From positions 1 to 35,590 of the forward strand of contig NZ_JACIFV010000041.1 in NCBI RefSeq assembly GCF_014197535.1: a stretch of 35,590 nt of DNA. The letters run 5' to 3'. This stretch comes from Rhizobium aethiopicum (lineage in GTDB: Bacteria > Pseudomonadota > Alphaproteobacteria > Rhizobiales > Rhizobiaceae). Shown one piece after another: positions 1 through 7,843 of this stretch. How positions within the stretch are numbered: position 1 is the first letter of the stretch; the number at the start of each line of letters is the position of its first letter. A program made the translations under genes and the position numbers. The notes beneath the pieces were generated by a model. The model saw nothing but the letters and a program-made list of their open reading frames with translations, was not told the origin of the DNA and searched no databases.

Positions 1-373
1 GCAAGGCCATCGGCTTGCCAATGGCTAAGCCAGTGCAGTCACCCTGACGCCAACAAGCGACATCCGAACGCACCGCGCAATCGTCTGACGATCGACTGCA
101 TCGGCAAACCAAGACCGGCCAGAAACGCACCAGATTCAAAAGCTTCACAAGCTCTCAGCATGAGGGAGGCTGGAGGATGCCGCTCTCTTATAGTGGCAGG
201 CGTTGGAGGATACCGCGCCCGACAAGTTAGGAGGCCTCGGCGCGAACGCTGCTCCAAACTCCCTCAGCCCTGAAGACATAGGAATTGGTGAGGGAGCGGA
301 AGTAGTACCCGCAGCAGCCTCAAAGGAAGAGGCGCGCCGTACGCCGTCAAACAAACGGCAGCGCCAACTCCAC
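1..373. other. gene-free leader stretch
   Basis: I see no convincing gene in this stretch. The open frames here have no recognisable domain and biased, arginine-rich composition typical of out-of-frame GC-rich DNA. Around 150-230 it shares words with a repeat near 33440-33500 (both contain CTCAGCATGAGGGA followed by AGGATGCCGC and a GCAG-CGTTGGAG word), so part of it is a dispersed repeat. Confidence 0.5.
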
Positions 374-799
374 CTACTGCGCCGGCGTTCCCACCCGGCC
401 GCCTTTGCGCACGCCTGATTGATCGGGCTGCGCCTCCGGCTGATTGCCAAGCCGCAGATCCCATTGACTGGGAGGCCGCATAGCGGGCTGGTCTGTCCCC
501 GGTTCGCGGGTCGACCGCACGATCAGATCATCCGGTTCGAAGGCCGCCTGATCGCCAGGGCTCTCCATCTGAACCGGTGCAATCTGATGGAAAACGACGA
601 GAAGAATTATCCCGACTACCGAGCACACGAGCGCATAGAGAATGAAATATTTCAGTGCATATCCCTCGCTGATCGACAGAGCTGCGTTGATAGCGGCGCG
701 AATGATATTTCGTACATTATTGATGGATACTTCGAATAAGGCAATAGATTTTAGCCGATCCTTAGAAAATTTCGAGAATAGGCTGCATAAAATCAACAT
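374..799 (-). CDS. small single-pass membrane protein, hypothetical
   Basis: A 141-residue protein of unknown function. One clear membrane segment lies at about residues 50-70 (YFILYALVCSVVGIILLVVF), preceded by a 48-residue N-terminal part with lysines and arginines and followed by a polar, proline-rich tail of about 70 residues. No signal peptidase site or catalytic motif is visible. The start at 799 is the only in-frame ATG before the membrane segment, but it sits in AT-rich DNA without an obvious ribosome binding site, so a non-ATG start nearer the membrane segment is possible. The hydrophobic segment argues against the competing plus-strand frame over the same bases. I do not recognise the family. 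Confidence 0.5.
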   Translation of the reverse strand: MLILCSLFSKFSKDRLKSIALFEVSINNVRNIIRAAINAALSISEGYALKYFILYALVCSVVGIILLVVFHQIAPVQMESPGDQAAFEPDDLIVRSTREPGTDQPAMRPPSQWDLRLGNQPEAQPDQSGVRKGGRVGTPAQ

Positions 800-883
800 C
801 TATTAGAGAAAATCGCCCAACTCCTCCCGCAGTCTTCATTTGTTCAATATCGCGACAAAGACGGCGACCCATACTGCAACGGC

Positions 884-1726
884 TCAACCCCGCTTATATC
901 GCATCCGGAATTCACGGGGGCTGCAGCCCTCGCGCTCACGAAAGACGCGAGAAAAATAGAACGGGTCTTCGATGCCGACCATGGCCGCGACGGTTTCGAT
1001 CTTCTCGTCTGACGTGGCGAGCAGCTGCTTGGCCTGGTCCATACGGGCCCGAAGCTGGAAGTCCTTGGGCGGCATGCCCGTTTCGGCGATGAATTTCCGC
1101 CGCAGCGTCGCCGGCGATATGCCGTGCTCGGCGGCAAACGAGGCAACGTCGAGCGGCTGCAGCGCCCTGCTCCGCAGCGTCTCGACGAGATCACCGGTCG
1201 CGTCCTCGCCTTCGCGACCTGCAGCAGCGCTCGCCTGCCGCGCGGTGGCGATGACGATGCCATGGAGCGCCAATGCCGCCGAGGCCTGCCCGAGATGGCT
1301 GTCGTCGACGAGATCGGCATGCAGCCGCGCGAAGAGCCGCGCCACCTCATCGAGATGACGCAGAGTCACGAGGGGATGGCGCTCGCCAATCAGCCGCATC
1401 CGCACGAAATCGCGCGTGAACGAACCTTCAAACAGCGCCCAGCGCTCGTCCCATCCGGCTTCGTCAGGTCCATAGGAATGTGGGCGGTTCGGGAACAGCC
1501 AGAAGAGCGCCGGCCCCTCCACGGGCTGGCGCCCGCCCGCGGCGGTTTCGAGAAACCCCTGCCCGCGCTCCACCAGCACGGCCGCAAAACTCGGCAGCTT
1601 CCTGTCGTTGACGGCATGGCGCGCACGCTGCCTGCCGCTGCCGGTCACGGCAAGCCCGCTGGCCGCGGCAAGGGGAGATCGATAGATGGCCTCGGCTTCT
1701 CTCATGAGCGAAAAATCCAGCTGCAA
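884..1726 (-). CDS. AraC-family transcriptional regulator
   Basis: A 280-residue DNA-binding regulator. The N-terminal half (about residues 20-160) has the look of the cupin-like AraC effector domain (WLFPNRPHSYGPDEAGW, then WALFEGSF). The C-terminal 100 residues hold the double helix-turn-helix: LDVASFAAEHGISPATLRRKF for the first and IETVAAMVGIEDPFYFSRVF followed by EGCSPREFRMRYKRG for the second, which is the classic AraC/XylS signature. It is transcribed away from the PhyH-like gene, whose start lies only 64 bases from this start, so the two probably share a control region and this protein probably regulates that gene. An alternative start is the Met at residue 8. The effector is unknown. 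Confidence 0.93.
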   Translation of the reverse strand: MQLDFSLMREAEAIYRSPLAAASGLAVTGSGRQRARHAVNDRKLPSFAAVLVERGQGFLETAAGGRQPVEGPALFWLFPNRPHSYGPDEAGWDERWALFEGSFTRDFVRMRLIGERHPLVTLRHLDEVARLFARLHADLVDDSHLGQASAALALHGIVIATARQASAAAGREGEDATGDLVETLRSRALQPLDVASFAAEHGISPATLRRKFIAETGMPPKDFQLRARMDQAKQLLATSDEKIETVAAMVGIEDPFYFSRVFREREGCSPREFRMRYKRG

Positions 1727-1790
1727 CTTTCCTCCATGGCGATTGGCTCACGTAACCAGCAAGCTGGAGGCAGGAAAAGTCAAAGCAGGA
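1727..1790. promoter_or_regulatory. divergent promoter region, araC-like / phyH-like
   Basis: This is the 64-base space between two divergent genes, so both promoters must lie in it or just inside the genes. A purine-rich AGGAAAAG and GCAGGA precede the ATG at 1791. No clean operator palindrome is visible by eye. Confidence 0.5.
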
Positions 1791-2723
1791 ATGAATGAAA
1801 TGTCAATTGTCGCGAATGCCGCCGGGATGGGAGTGACACAAACGCCCCTCGCCGCCCAGGGCAAAACAATCCCCCCTGAAAGGCTCGGCCCGCTCGCGCC
1901 GACCGATCCCGGTATCGGTATCGAGGCCATTCGCCGCCGCTATGAGGAGGATGGTTATGTCTGGCTGAAAGACCTCCTGGCGCGCGCCGAAGTGATCGAC
2001 TTCCGCCGTTGGGTCTTCGCCCACCTCGCCGAAACCGGCCTGCTGGCGCCCGGCCATGATTTCGCACTCGGCATCGCGGCCGCCGAAGGCTTCGATCGGA
2101 ACCTCGCCAACCGCCGCCTAATGTCGATCGTCCGCTCCGCCGCCTATGAAGGCTTCTGCGCCCAACCGCGGCTCGTCCACTTCATGGACATCTTTCTCCA
2201 GGGCATCTCCTATCTCCATAAACGCAAGCTGATGCGCTATGTCCAACCCGGCACGGCGGTGGCCACGCCCGCCCATTACGACCTCGTCTATCTCCGCGGC
2301 GGCACCAGCCGGCTCGTCACCGCCTGGATTCCGATCGGCGACACCCCCGCCGAGATGGGCGGCCTCGTCTATCTCGAAGGCTCACATGCGCTCGGCCGCA
2401 GGATGGAGGCAGAATTCCAGGAGAACAGCGGCACTCTCTCGCCGGAGGAGCGGATCAGCGCCTATAACAATCACATGGCCGAAGGCGGCTGGATCTCCAA
2501 GGATCTTCCCGACATGGCCGAGCGCTTCGACGCCCGCTGGCTCGCCGCCGATTACGAGGCCGGCGACGTCGTGCTGCACTCCCCCTACATGATCCACGCC
2601 GCCACCAACAACGAAGACCGCGCCCGGCGCCTGCGCCTCTCCACCGACATCCGCTACCAGAACGTCGACGACGAAATTGACGCCCGCTGGAACAACCACT
2701 GGAGCCTGGGTGATATGCTGTAA
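1791..2723 (+). CDS. phytanoyl-CoA dioxygenase (PhyH) family protein
   Basis: A 310-residue Fe(II)/2-oxoglutarate-dependent oxygenase of the PhyH family, expected in the cytoplasm. The iron-binding facial triad can be read: H162-Y-D164 (in PAHYDLVYLRGG) and distal H269 (in YMIHAATNN), followed by an arginine pair at about 280-282 that would hold 2-oxoglutarate. The segment WIPIGDTPAEMGGLVYLEGSH (about 179-199) is the typical family core. The frame is open from 1686, but the ATG at 1791 is chosen because it has a purine-rich leader and leaves room for the divergent promoter. The substrate is unknown; many bacterial PhyH proteins hydroxylate small metabolites rather than phytanoyl-CoA. A PLP decarboxylase follows 167 bases downstream on the same strand, suggesting a small metabolic module under the adjacent AraC regulator. 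Confidence 0.88.
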   Translation: MNEMSIVANAAGMGVTQTPLAAQGKTIPPERLGPLAPTDPGIGIEAIRRRYEEDGYVWLKDLLARAEVIDFRRWVFAHLAETGLLAPGHDFALGIAAAEGFDRNLANRRLMSIVRSAAYEGFCAQPRLVHFMDIFLQGISYLHKRKLMRYVQPGTAVATPAHYDLVYLRGGTSRLVTAWIPIGDTPAEMGGLVYLEGSHALGRRMEAEFQENSGTLSPEERISAYNNHMAEGGWISKDLPDMAERFDARWLAADYEAGDVVLHSPYMIHAATNNEDRARRLRLSTDIRYQNVDDEIDARWNNHWSLGDML

Positions 2724-2818
2724 GGCTTTGGCTCCGCGCCGCAATGCTTCAGCCGAAGCTAAACCCGCCTGGGATCGATTTTTCGCGAACCAAGACAGCG
2801 ACGGCGATATCGGCTAGA

Positions 2819-2836
2819 CTTGCCGGCGCCGGCAAG
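2819..2836. repeat. perfect 18-bp palindrome upstream of the decarboxylase
   Basis: CTTGCCGGCGCCGGCAAG is a perfect palindrome lying 54 bases before the ATG at 2891, and CTTGCC is repeated directly after it. It could be an operator or a hairpin in the leader. The surrounding GC richness means chance cannot be excluded. Confidence 0.45.
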
Positions 2837-2890
2837 CTTGCCTGGGGGCGGTCCCAGTGACCGGCGGGCGTCCGGCGCAGAGGGACCCGT

Positions 2891-4294
2891 ATGTCGGCAA
2901 TCGCATCTTTGTTTCAGGAAGCCGCCCGGCTTGCGGCCGGATTTCGCGAGAGCGCGCCGGCCCGCCATGTGCCCCGGCACGATTATGCCGCCTCGCTCGC
3001 CGCCTTCGATGAGCCGTTGCCGGCGGCCGGCGCCGATATGGCCGATGTCATCAGGCAGCTCGCCGCGGACGCCGAGCCCGGTCTGCATTTCACCACGGGC
3101 CCGCGATTCTTCGGCTGGGTTATCGGCGGCTCTCATCCGGTCGGCGTCGCGGCCGATTTCCTGACCAGCGCCTGGGGCCAGAATGCCGGAAACCACGTCG
3201 CGGCCCCGGCCGCGGCCGCCGTCGAAACCATCGCGGCGAGATGGCTTCTCGACATCCTGAAACTGCCGCCGAAAAGCTCCGTCGGCTTCGTCACGGGAGC
3301 CACGGTCGCCAATTTCACCTGCCTTGCCGCCGCCCGCGGCGAGGTGCTGCGCAAGGCCGGCTGGGATGCGGACGCCAAAGGCCTGTTCGGCGCGCCCGAG
3401 ATCACCGTGCTGATCGGCGACGACGCCCACACGACGGTCTTCTCGGCGCTTCAATTCCTCGGCCTCGGCCATGACCGCGTGCTGCGCCTGCCGACCGATC
3501 CGATGGGCCGGATCGATCCGGCCGCGGTCGCCGACGCGCTTGCCCCGGTCAGCGGCCCCTGCATCGCCATTCTCCAGGCCGGGCAGATCAATACCGGCGG
3601 CTTCGACGATTTCATCCGCTTGATCCCGGCTCTTCGGGAAAAAGGCGCCTGGGTGCATGTCGACGGCGCTTTCGGCCTCTGGGCGCAGGCATCGGAAAAA
3701 TTCAGCCATCTCAGCCGCGGCGTCGAGGCGGCCGACAGCTGGGCGACGGATGGTCATAAATGGCTGCAGACGCCCTATGACTGCGGCTATGCCATCGTGC
3801 GCAACGAGCTTGCCCACCGCCGCGCCATGACGATCGCCGCAAGCTACCTGCCGCTCGCAGCCGAGGGCGAGCGCGATCCCTCCCATTACGTGCCGGAACT
3901 TTCCCGGCGCGCCCGCGGCTTCGCCACCTGGGCAATGCTGAAACATCTCGGCCGCGATGGCATCGCCGCCCTCATCGACCAATGTTGCGCGTCGGCCCGC
4001 CTGCTGGCCGAGCATCTCCAGCGCGAACCCGGAGTCACTATTTTGAACGAGATCACGCTGAACCAGCTCATCCTCCGCTTCGCCGCCGACCGCGCGGACG
4101 ATGAAAGCGACGCGATCACCCGCGAGACCATCGCAAAGATCCGCGAAGACGCCACCCTCTTCGCCGGCGGCGCCAAATGGCGCGGCCGCGACGTCCTGCG
4201 CCTCTCCGTCACCAATTTCCAGACGACCGCAGACGAAGCCCGGCTGGCCGCCGACAGCATCATCGCTGCCTTCCGGAGTGTCAGCCGCGGCTGA
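2891..4294 (+). CDS. PLP-dependent group II decarboxylase family protein
   Basis: A 467-residue fold-type I pyridoxal-phosphate enzyme of the glutamate / aromatic amino acid decarboxylase family. K290 in TDGHKWLQTPYD is the Schiff-base lysine; D258 (VHVDGAFG) should bind the pyridine nitrogen and H180 (GDDAH) should stack on the ring. The GFVTGATVAN segment near 132-141 is the phosphate-binding region. Length and motif order are intact. An AGAGGGA ribosome binding site precedes the ATG. The family also contains aldehyde synthases and aminotransferase-annotated members, so the reaction is not fixed; the acceptor amino acid cannot be read from sequence. It lies downstream of the PhyH-like gene with a 167-base gap, so it may be co-regulated with it. 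Confidence 0.9.
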   Translation: MSAIASLFQEAARLAAGFRESAPARHVPRHDYAASLAAFDEPLPAAGADMADVIRQLAADAEPGLHFTTGPRFFGWVIGGSHPVGVAADFLTSAWGQNAGNHVAAPAAAAVETIAARWLLDILKLPPKSSVGFVTGATVANFTCLAAARGEVLRKAGWDADAKGLFGAPEITVLIGDDAHTTVFSALQFLGLGHDRVLRLPTDPMGRIDPAAVADALAPVSGPCIAILQAGQINTGGFDDFIRLIPALREKGAWVHVDGAFGLWAQASEKFSHLSRGVEAADSWATDGHKWLQTPYDCGYAIVRNELAHRRAMTIAASYLPLAAEGERDPSHYVPELSRRARGFATWAMLKHLGRDGIAALIDQCCASARLLAEHLQREPGVTILNEITLNQLILRFAADRADDESDAITRETIAKIREDATLFAGGAKWRGRDVLRLSVTNFQTTADEARLAADSIIAAFRSVSRG

Positions 4295-4375
4295 CGTCTG
4301 CGCTGACTGGCATTGTGTCAGGCCGGCCAATTCGTTGTGTATGGCGCGATGCTGCCAGGTGCCCAACCACCGCCC

Positions 4376-4422
4376 CGTCCTTCGAGGCTCCGGCCCCTGA
4401 CCTGCACGCCTCAGGATGAGGG
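4376..4422 (+). repeat. dispersed rhizobial palindromic repeat, copy 1
   Basis: Begins CGTCCTTCGAGGCT and ends CGCCTCAGGATGAGGG. The two ends are imperfect inverted copies, so it can fold as a hairpin. Inverted or direct relatives occur at 5091-5132 and 33408-33455. It sits in the gap after the decarboxylase gene. Confidence 0.7.
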
Positions 4423-4582
4423 CCGACCCTTGTACCATGCCGCTACAGCTGCCGGGCGAGACAAGCGGCGCCCTGTAGCGGATCGGCTATTGACTCATCT
4501 CCGAGCAAAGCTACCGTCCTCTCTTCTGGATTGCGGATTTGAAACCAGCACCCCCTCCCTCTTCACGTTCCACGGCTTTCCC

Positions 4583-5071
4583 ATGTCTCAATATCTCCCT
4601 ACGGTTGCCGCTCTTCTCGCTCTGATCCCGGCCGCCTCCCATGCCAGCGAGGCACGTGGCAAATCCACGCCTCCTCCGGCGAAGGACTGCGTGGAGGTCA
4701 GCGGAACTGCTCTGTCGGGAACAGCCGAAGGCCCGGCCTATGCGGCAGCCGAGGTCAAATGCGGCGCAAAGCTGTCGCTGGTGCTTCAACGCCAGACCGG
4801 CAGGAATGGAATCCTTCCCGTCTGGACCGTGATCGACCAGGTTACGATCTCAAAGCCGTCGCTCCGCCACGAGCTTCTGCAGCCGGCCTATTGCTCATCC
4901 AGCCGGTTTCCCGACGTCGCCGTCTTTGCCCTCGGCAGGATGGTGGAGCAACCGGATGGCTCCTATCGATCCGAAAATGTGGTCAAAGCCTGGCGGTTCG
5001 ACATCAAGCGCGAAAGGCTGGCAGCCATTCCCGCCGACGGTGTGACATGTGCGTTGGACGGGGTTGATTGA
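4583..5071 (+). CDS. small secreted protein, hypothetical
   Basis: A 162-residue protein with a Sec-type signal peptide: MSQYLPTVAALLALIPAASHA, cleaving after about residue 21 (SHA-SEA). The mature part has four cysteines (in KDCVEVSG, VKCGAKL, AYCSSS and VTCALDG), a spacing compatible with two disulfides in the periplasm. The frame stays open upstream to 4313, but the signal peptide places the real start at 4583 although no strong ribosome binding site is seen. It is convergent with the TIGR02594-like gene. I do not recognise the family. Confidence 0.65.
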   Translation: MSQYLPTVAALLALIPAASHASEARGKSTPPPAKDCVEVSGTALSGTAEGPAYAAAEVKCGAKLSLVLQRQTGRNGILPVWTVIDQVTISKPSLRHELLQPAYCSSSRFPDVAVFALGRMVEQPDGSYRSENVVKAWRFDIKRERLAAIPADGVTCALDGVD

Positions 5072-5090
5072 CCGTCGTCGCCCTCTCTCC

Positions 5091-5132
5091 GCCCTCATCC
5101 TGAGGCGCCCCGCAGGGCCTCGAAGGACGAGG
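5091..5132 (-). repeat. dispersed rhizobial palindromic repeat, copy 2
   Basis: Contains CCTCATCCTGAGG, then CGCAGGGC, then CTCGAAGGACGAGG, the reverse-orientation relative of the repeat at 4376-4422. It lies between two convergent genes and could fold into a stem that stops transcription from either side. Confidence 0.7.
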
Positions 5133-5202
5133 CCGGCCACCACACATCGCTCACAAAGCTATTGGATTTACTGGAACCAGCGGAAAGCTGAAATTTCCGG
5201 CA

Positions 5203-5625
5203 TCATCGTCGAACGGCAACGACCGAGCTGGTGCGGTAACGTGACAGCTGGACGCGGTTGGATTGGTTGCCGCCGAACAGATAAACGTATTGGCGTCGTT
5301 GGTCGAAGTGGTCGAACAGGCTGACGTGGAAGCGCCTGCCGCTTCGAATGACAACGACATCTCCCCGCCTTGCGGAGCGGAAGAAGACAGGCTTGCCAAA
5401 GCTTTTCCAGGAAACTGCCATATTGGGATTGGGCGGCGGCTGGCGGGACGATCGTTTGGCGACGAAGGCGAGGAAGGCTCCGCACCACGACGTTCTGCGG
5501 GGATTGATTCCGAGAAAGGAAATAGAACGTTCGTGCATGCGATTATATTTCGAAGCCGTGACGAGCATGTCGGCCTCACACGGCACGGCAAAGACCGTGA
5601 GGGCTATGACGAGAATAATTTTCAT
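5203..5625 (-). CDS. TIGR02594-family (NlpC/P60-like) secreted cysteine hydrolase
   Basis: A 140-residue protein with a short signal peptide (MKIILVIALTVFAVPCEA). The mature part has the pattern of the TIGR02594 family: GINPRRTSWCGAF with the candidate nucleophile C48, then ARRGDVVVIR, then RRFHVSLF with candidate H100, then LFGGNQSNRVQLSRY with N120. This Cys-His-polar arrangement is that of the NlpC/P60/CHAP superfamily, which cuts peptidoglycan peptides or amide bonds; relatives are often found in phages and in cell-wall remodelling contexts. The substrate is not known. The gene is alone on its strand, convergent with a secreted protein, and has an AT-rich upstream region. The call rests on motif recognition only. 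Confidence 0.75.
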   Translation of the reverse strand: MKIILVIALTVFAVPCEADMLVTASKYNRMHERSISFLGINPRRTSWCGAFLAFVAKRSSRQPPPNPNMAVSWKSFGKPVFFRSARRGDVVVIRSGRRFHVSLFDHFDQRRQYVYLFGGNQSNRVQLSRYRTSSVVAVRR

Positions 5626-6044
5626 TGCTTCTCACCATTGTTTGGATAATTTGGAACATCCGAAATGTGGCGAAGAAAAAATCGCGGGCGGAACGTATAT
5701 TTGAATCATGGCGGCAATTAGAAGCAATTTAACCGCGTATGTTTTCAGAATTTACAGAAACAAAACTTTACGTAGACTGCAGCATCGCCATGAAAACAGA
5801 GAATGTCGCAGTATCCAAACGCTCCATTGGTAAAGCCGTACGATGGGGAGTTCGGCCCCGGAGGCAACGAGATACCCGCGCAATGAGGATACTCACGGCG
5901 GGCCGCCCGCCGACACCTCACAAAGAGGCAGAGGTAAGGCTATTAGCCGCGAGGCGATTTATATTTCAGGATCGCACGGAATACTTCGATATGCCCAAAA
6001 ACTATTGCAGACCAGCTGCCTTCAATCTGGTCAGGCCGCGAAAC
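5626..6044. other. AT-rich intergenic stretch
   Basis: This stretch contains the upstream region of the TIGR02594-like gene and the downstream end of the antiporter. Bases 5640-5830 are distinctly AT-richer than the surroundings, as expected of a promoter. The plus-strand open frames here have no recognisable content, and I see no RNA gene. Confidence 0.45.
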
Positions 6045-7628
6045 TCAGGCTTTGGCTGAGATCGCGCTCAGTTCCTCGAGATCGAGATCCCGCTCCAGCT
6101 CCTGCAGCGTCTCGTCATCTATATCGCCGGCGCGATGGAGCCGAATGAGTTCCCGGCGTCCGGTGGCAACCGCCTCGAGAACGACATCGAAATGAGCATG
6201 GAGCACCGGGATATAATGTTCCGTTCTGGCGGCGTAATCGACGATCGCTGTTGCACGGCGCTGGTATCGTTCGAGCAATTGAGGGTGGATAAGATTTCCC
6301 TCCGGATCATATGCCAGGTTTTGGATGGTTCCAAGCTGCGCCTGCGCCATGGCGGCTTCGGCCTGACTCATCGTAAGACGCGCTCTCTCCGTCTCCGGCT
6401 CCACCAGCCGTGCCCAGGCGATAATCCGCCCCAAACTCGTTCCCTGGACGAGCACGGTTCCGACAATGACGGCAAATGATGTTGCGAGGATGAAGTCGCG
6501 GCCGGGGAATTCTTCTGGCAGGCTGAGCGCCAGGGCAAGCGTCACCACACCGCGCACGCCGGCCCAGCTGAGGACGGTGGCGCCGCCGACGCCCAGCGGC
6601 TGGGCGCGTTCGAACCCCAGCGGCGCGCAGAGCCGGATGACGAGATCTGAGGCGAAGACCCACGCAAAGCGGGCGATCACGAGCGTCAAGAGGATCGCCA
6701 GCATCGGCAGTCCCATGGTGGCGATCACTGTGGTCAAACCGCCGCCGCGCTCAACGACATCGCGCAGCGACAGCCCAATCAATGTGAAAACAGAAGCCTC
6801 CATCAGGAAGATCATCACAGTCCAGAACGACGTGCCTCGCATGCGCGTTGCGGCCGAGAATACGGTGTGCTGGTGCCAGGAAGCGATCAGACCCGTAGTA
6901 ACGGTGGCGATGACGCCGGAAACATGCAGCAGTTCGCCGAGCAGATAGGAAATCCAGGCAAGCAGCACGGTGGCGGCGATGATGAGATATTCGTCACCCA
7001 GGCGCCGGACGAATTTCACCCACGCCGTTCCGACAACGACGCCGACGACCGCGCCGCCGAGCGCCAGCACAAGGAAGCTGGCAGCCGCCTCCACCGCGCT
7101 GAAACTTCCCGTTGCGGCGGCGGCGACGGCAAAGCGGAAGAGAACCAGACCGCTCGCATCGTTCAGCAAACTCTCGCCTTCCAGCAGAATCTGCAGCCGC
7201 CGCGGCAGCTTTACACGCTCCAGCACGGCACGGGCCGATACCGCATCAGGCGGTGAAACGATCGCGCCAAGTGCTGCACAGGCGGCCCAGGGAAGTGACG
7301 GAAAGAGAAAATGGGTCACGACGGCCACGACGGCACAGGTGAAGAATACCGCTCCGACGGCCAGCGAGGCGATGCCGATCATATGGCGCCGTAGCCGCAC
7401 GAGAGCAATGGCCCAGGCGCCGTCCATCAAGAGCGGCGGCAAAAAGATAACGAGCACCAGCCCGGGATCGACGGTAATCGCCGGCAGCCCCGGCACGAAG
7501 GCCAGCAGAGCGCCGCCGGCCAGCAGCGCCACGGACGGCGGTAAACCCAGCCTATGGGCAGCGTAATGCAGCGCGATGATCGCCAGAAACATCGCAACGA
7601 CCAACTCGAACAATTGAGTGGGTTCCAT
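6045..7628 (-). CDS. Na+/H+ antiporter, CPA1 (NhaP/NHE) family
   Basis: A 527-residue inner-membrane cation/proton exchanger. About 12 membrane segments occupy residues 5-410. The family signature is present: IVSPPDAVSAR (D128) in the fifth to sixth segment region and EGESLLNDASGLV (E150, E152, N156, D157) that holds the ion-binding acidic pair. A cytosolic C-terminal tail of about 110 residues is hydrophilic and helix-rich, as in regulated NhaP-type exchangers. It would exchange Na+ (or K+) for H+ in pH and salt homeostasis. The gene is divergent from kup, with 215 bases between their starts, which suggests a shared ion-stress control region. Whether Na+ or K+ is the main substrate cannot be told. 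Confidence 0.92.
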   Translation of the reverse strand: MEPTQLFELVVAMFLAIIALHYAAHRLGLPPSVALLAGGALLAFVPGLPAITVDPGLVLVIFLPPLLMDGAWAIALVRLRRHMIGIASLAVGAVFFTCAVVAVVTHFLFPSLPWAACAALGAIVSPPDAVSARAVLERVKLPRRLQILLEGESLLNDASGLVLFRFAVAAAATGSFSAVEAAASFLVLALGGAVVGVVVGTAWVKFVRRLGDEYLIIAATVLLAWISYLLGELLHVSGVIATVTTGLIASWHQHTVFSAATRMRGTSFWTVMIFLMEASVFTLIGLSLRDVVERGGGLTTVIATMGLPMLAILLTLVIARFAWVFASDLVIRLCAPLGFERAQPLGVGGATVLSWAGVRGVVTLALALSLPEEFPGRDFILATSFAVIVGTVLVQGTSLGRIIAWARLVEPETERARLTMSQAEAAMAQAQLGTIQNLAYDPEGNLIHPQLLERYQRRATAIVDYAARTEHYIPVLHAHFDVVLEAVATGRRELIRLHRAGDIDDETLQELERDLDLEELSAISAKA

Positions 7629-7843
7629 CTCGCTCGGCCCCTGCCTAGAAACTGCTTTCGAATGCCTACTACATTATTTTCCGGGCCGAAATCGGCTTCA
7701 TTCTGAACTCCTCGCGGCAGCCATGTCGGGCCGGCACCCATGCTCGCTTCGCCACGAAAAGTTTGCAACGACACGAATTTACTTGCCCTTCTCCAATGCG
7801 GCATATGTTTCTGTCTGAAAGCAAGCGGCATGAGCGGGGAAAC
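7629..7843. promoter_or_regulatory. divergent promoter region, antiporter / kup
   Basis: The 215 bases between two divergent ion-transport genes must hold both promoters. I could not pick out confident -35/-10 boxes or an operator by eye. AGCGGGGA precedes the kup ATG at 7844 and serves as its ribosome binding site. Confidence 0.5.

Noticed and set aside
1..257. A possible gene remnant on the minus strand (FESGAFLAGLGLPMQSIVRRL)
   Set aside because: It looks mildly protein-like but lacks a family match by eye and is cut by a repeat-like segment.
2759..4438. A 559-codon minus-strand frame over the decarboxylase gene
   Set aside because: It is an antisense shadow of a GC-rich gene; the plus strand has clear PLP-enzyme motifs and the minus frame has none.
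5739..6059. A 106-codon plus-strand frame after the TIGR02594-like gene
   Set aside because: No recognisable domain, no convincing ribosome binding site, and it runs into the end of the antiporter gene.
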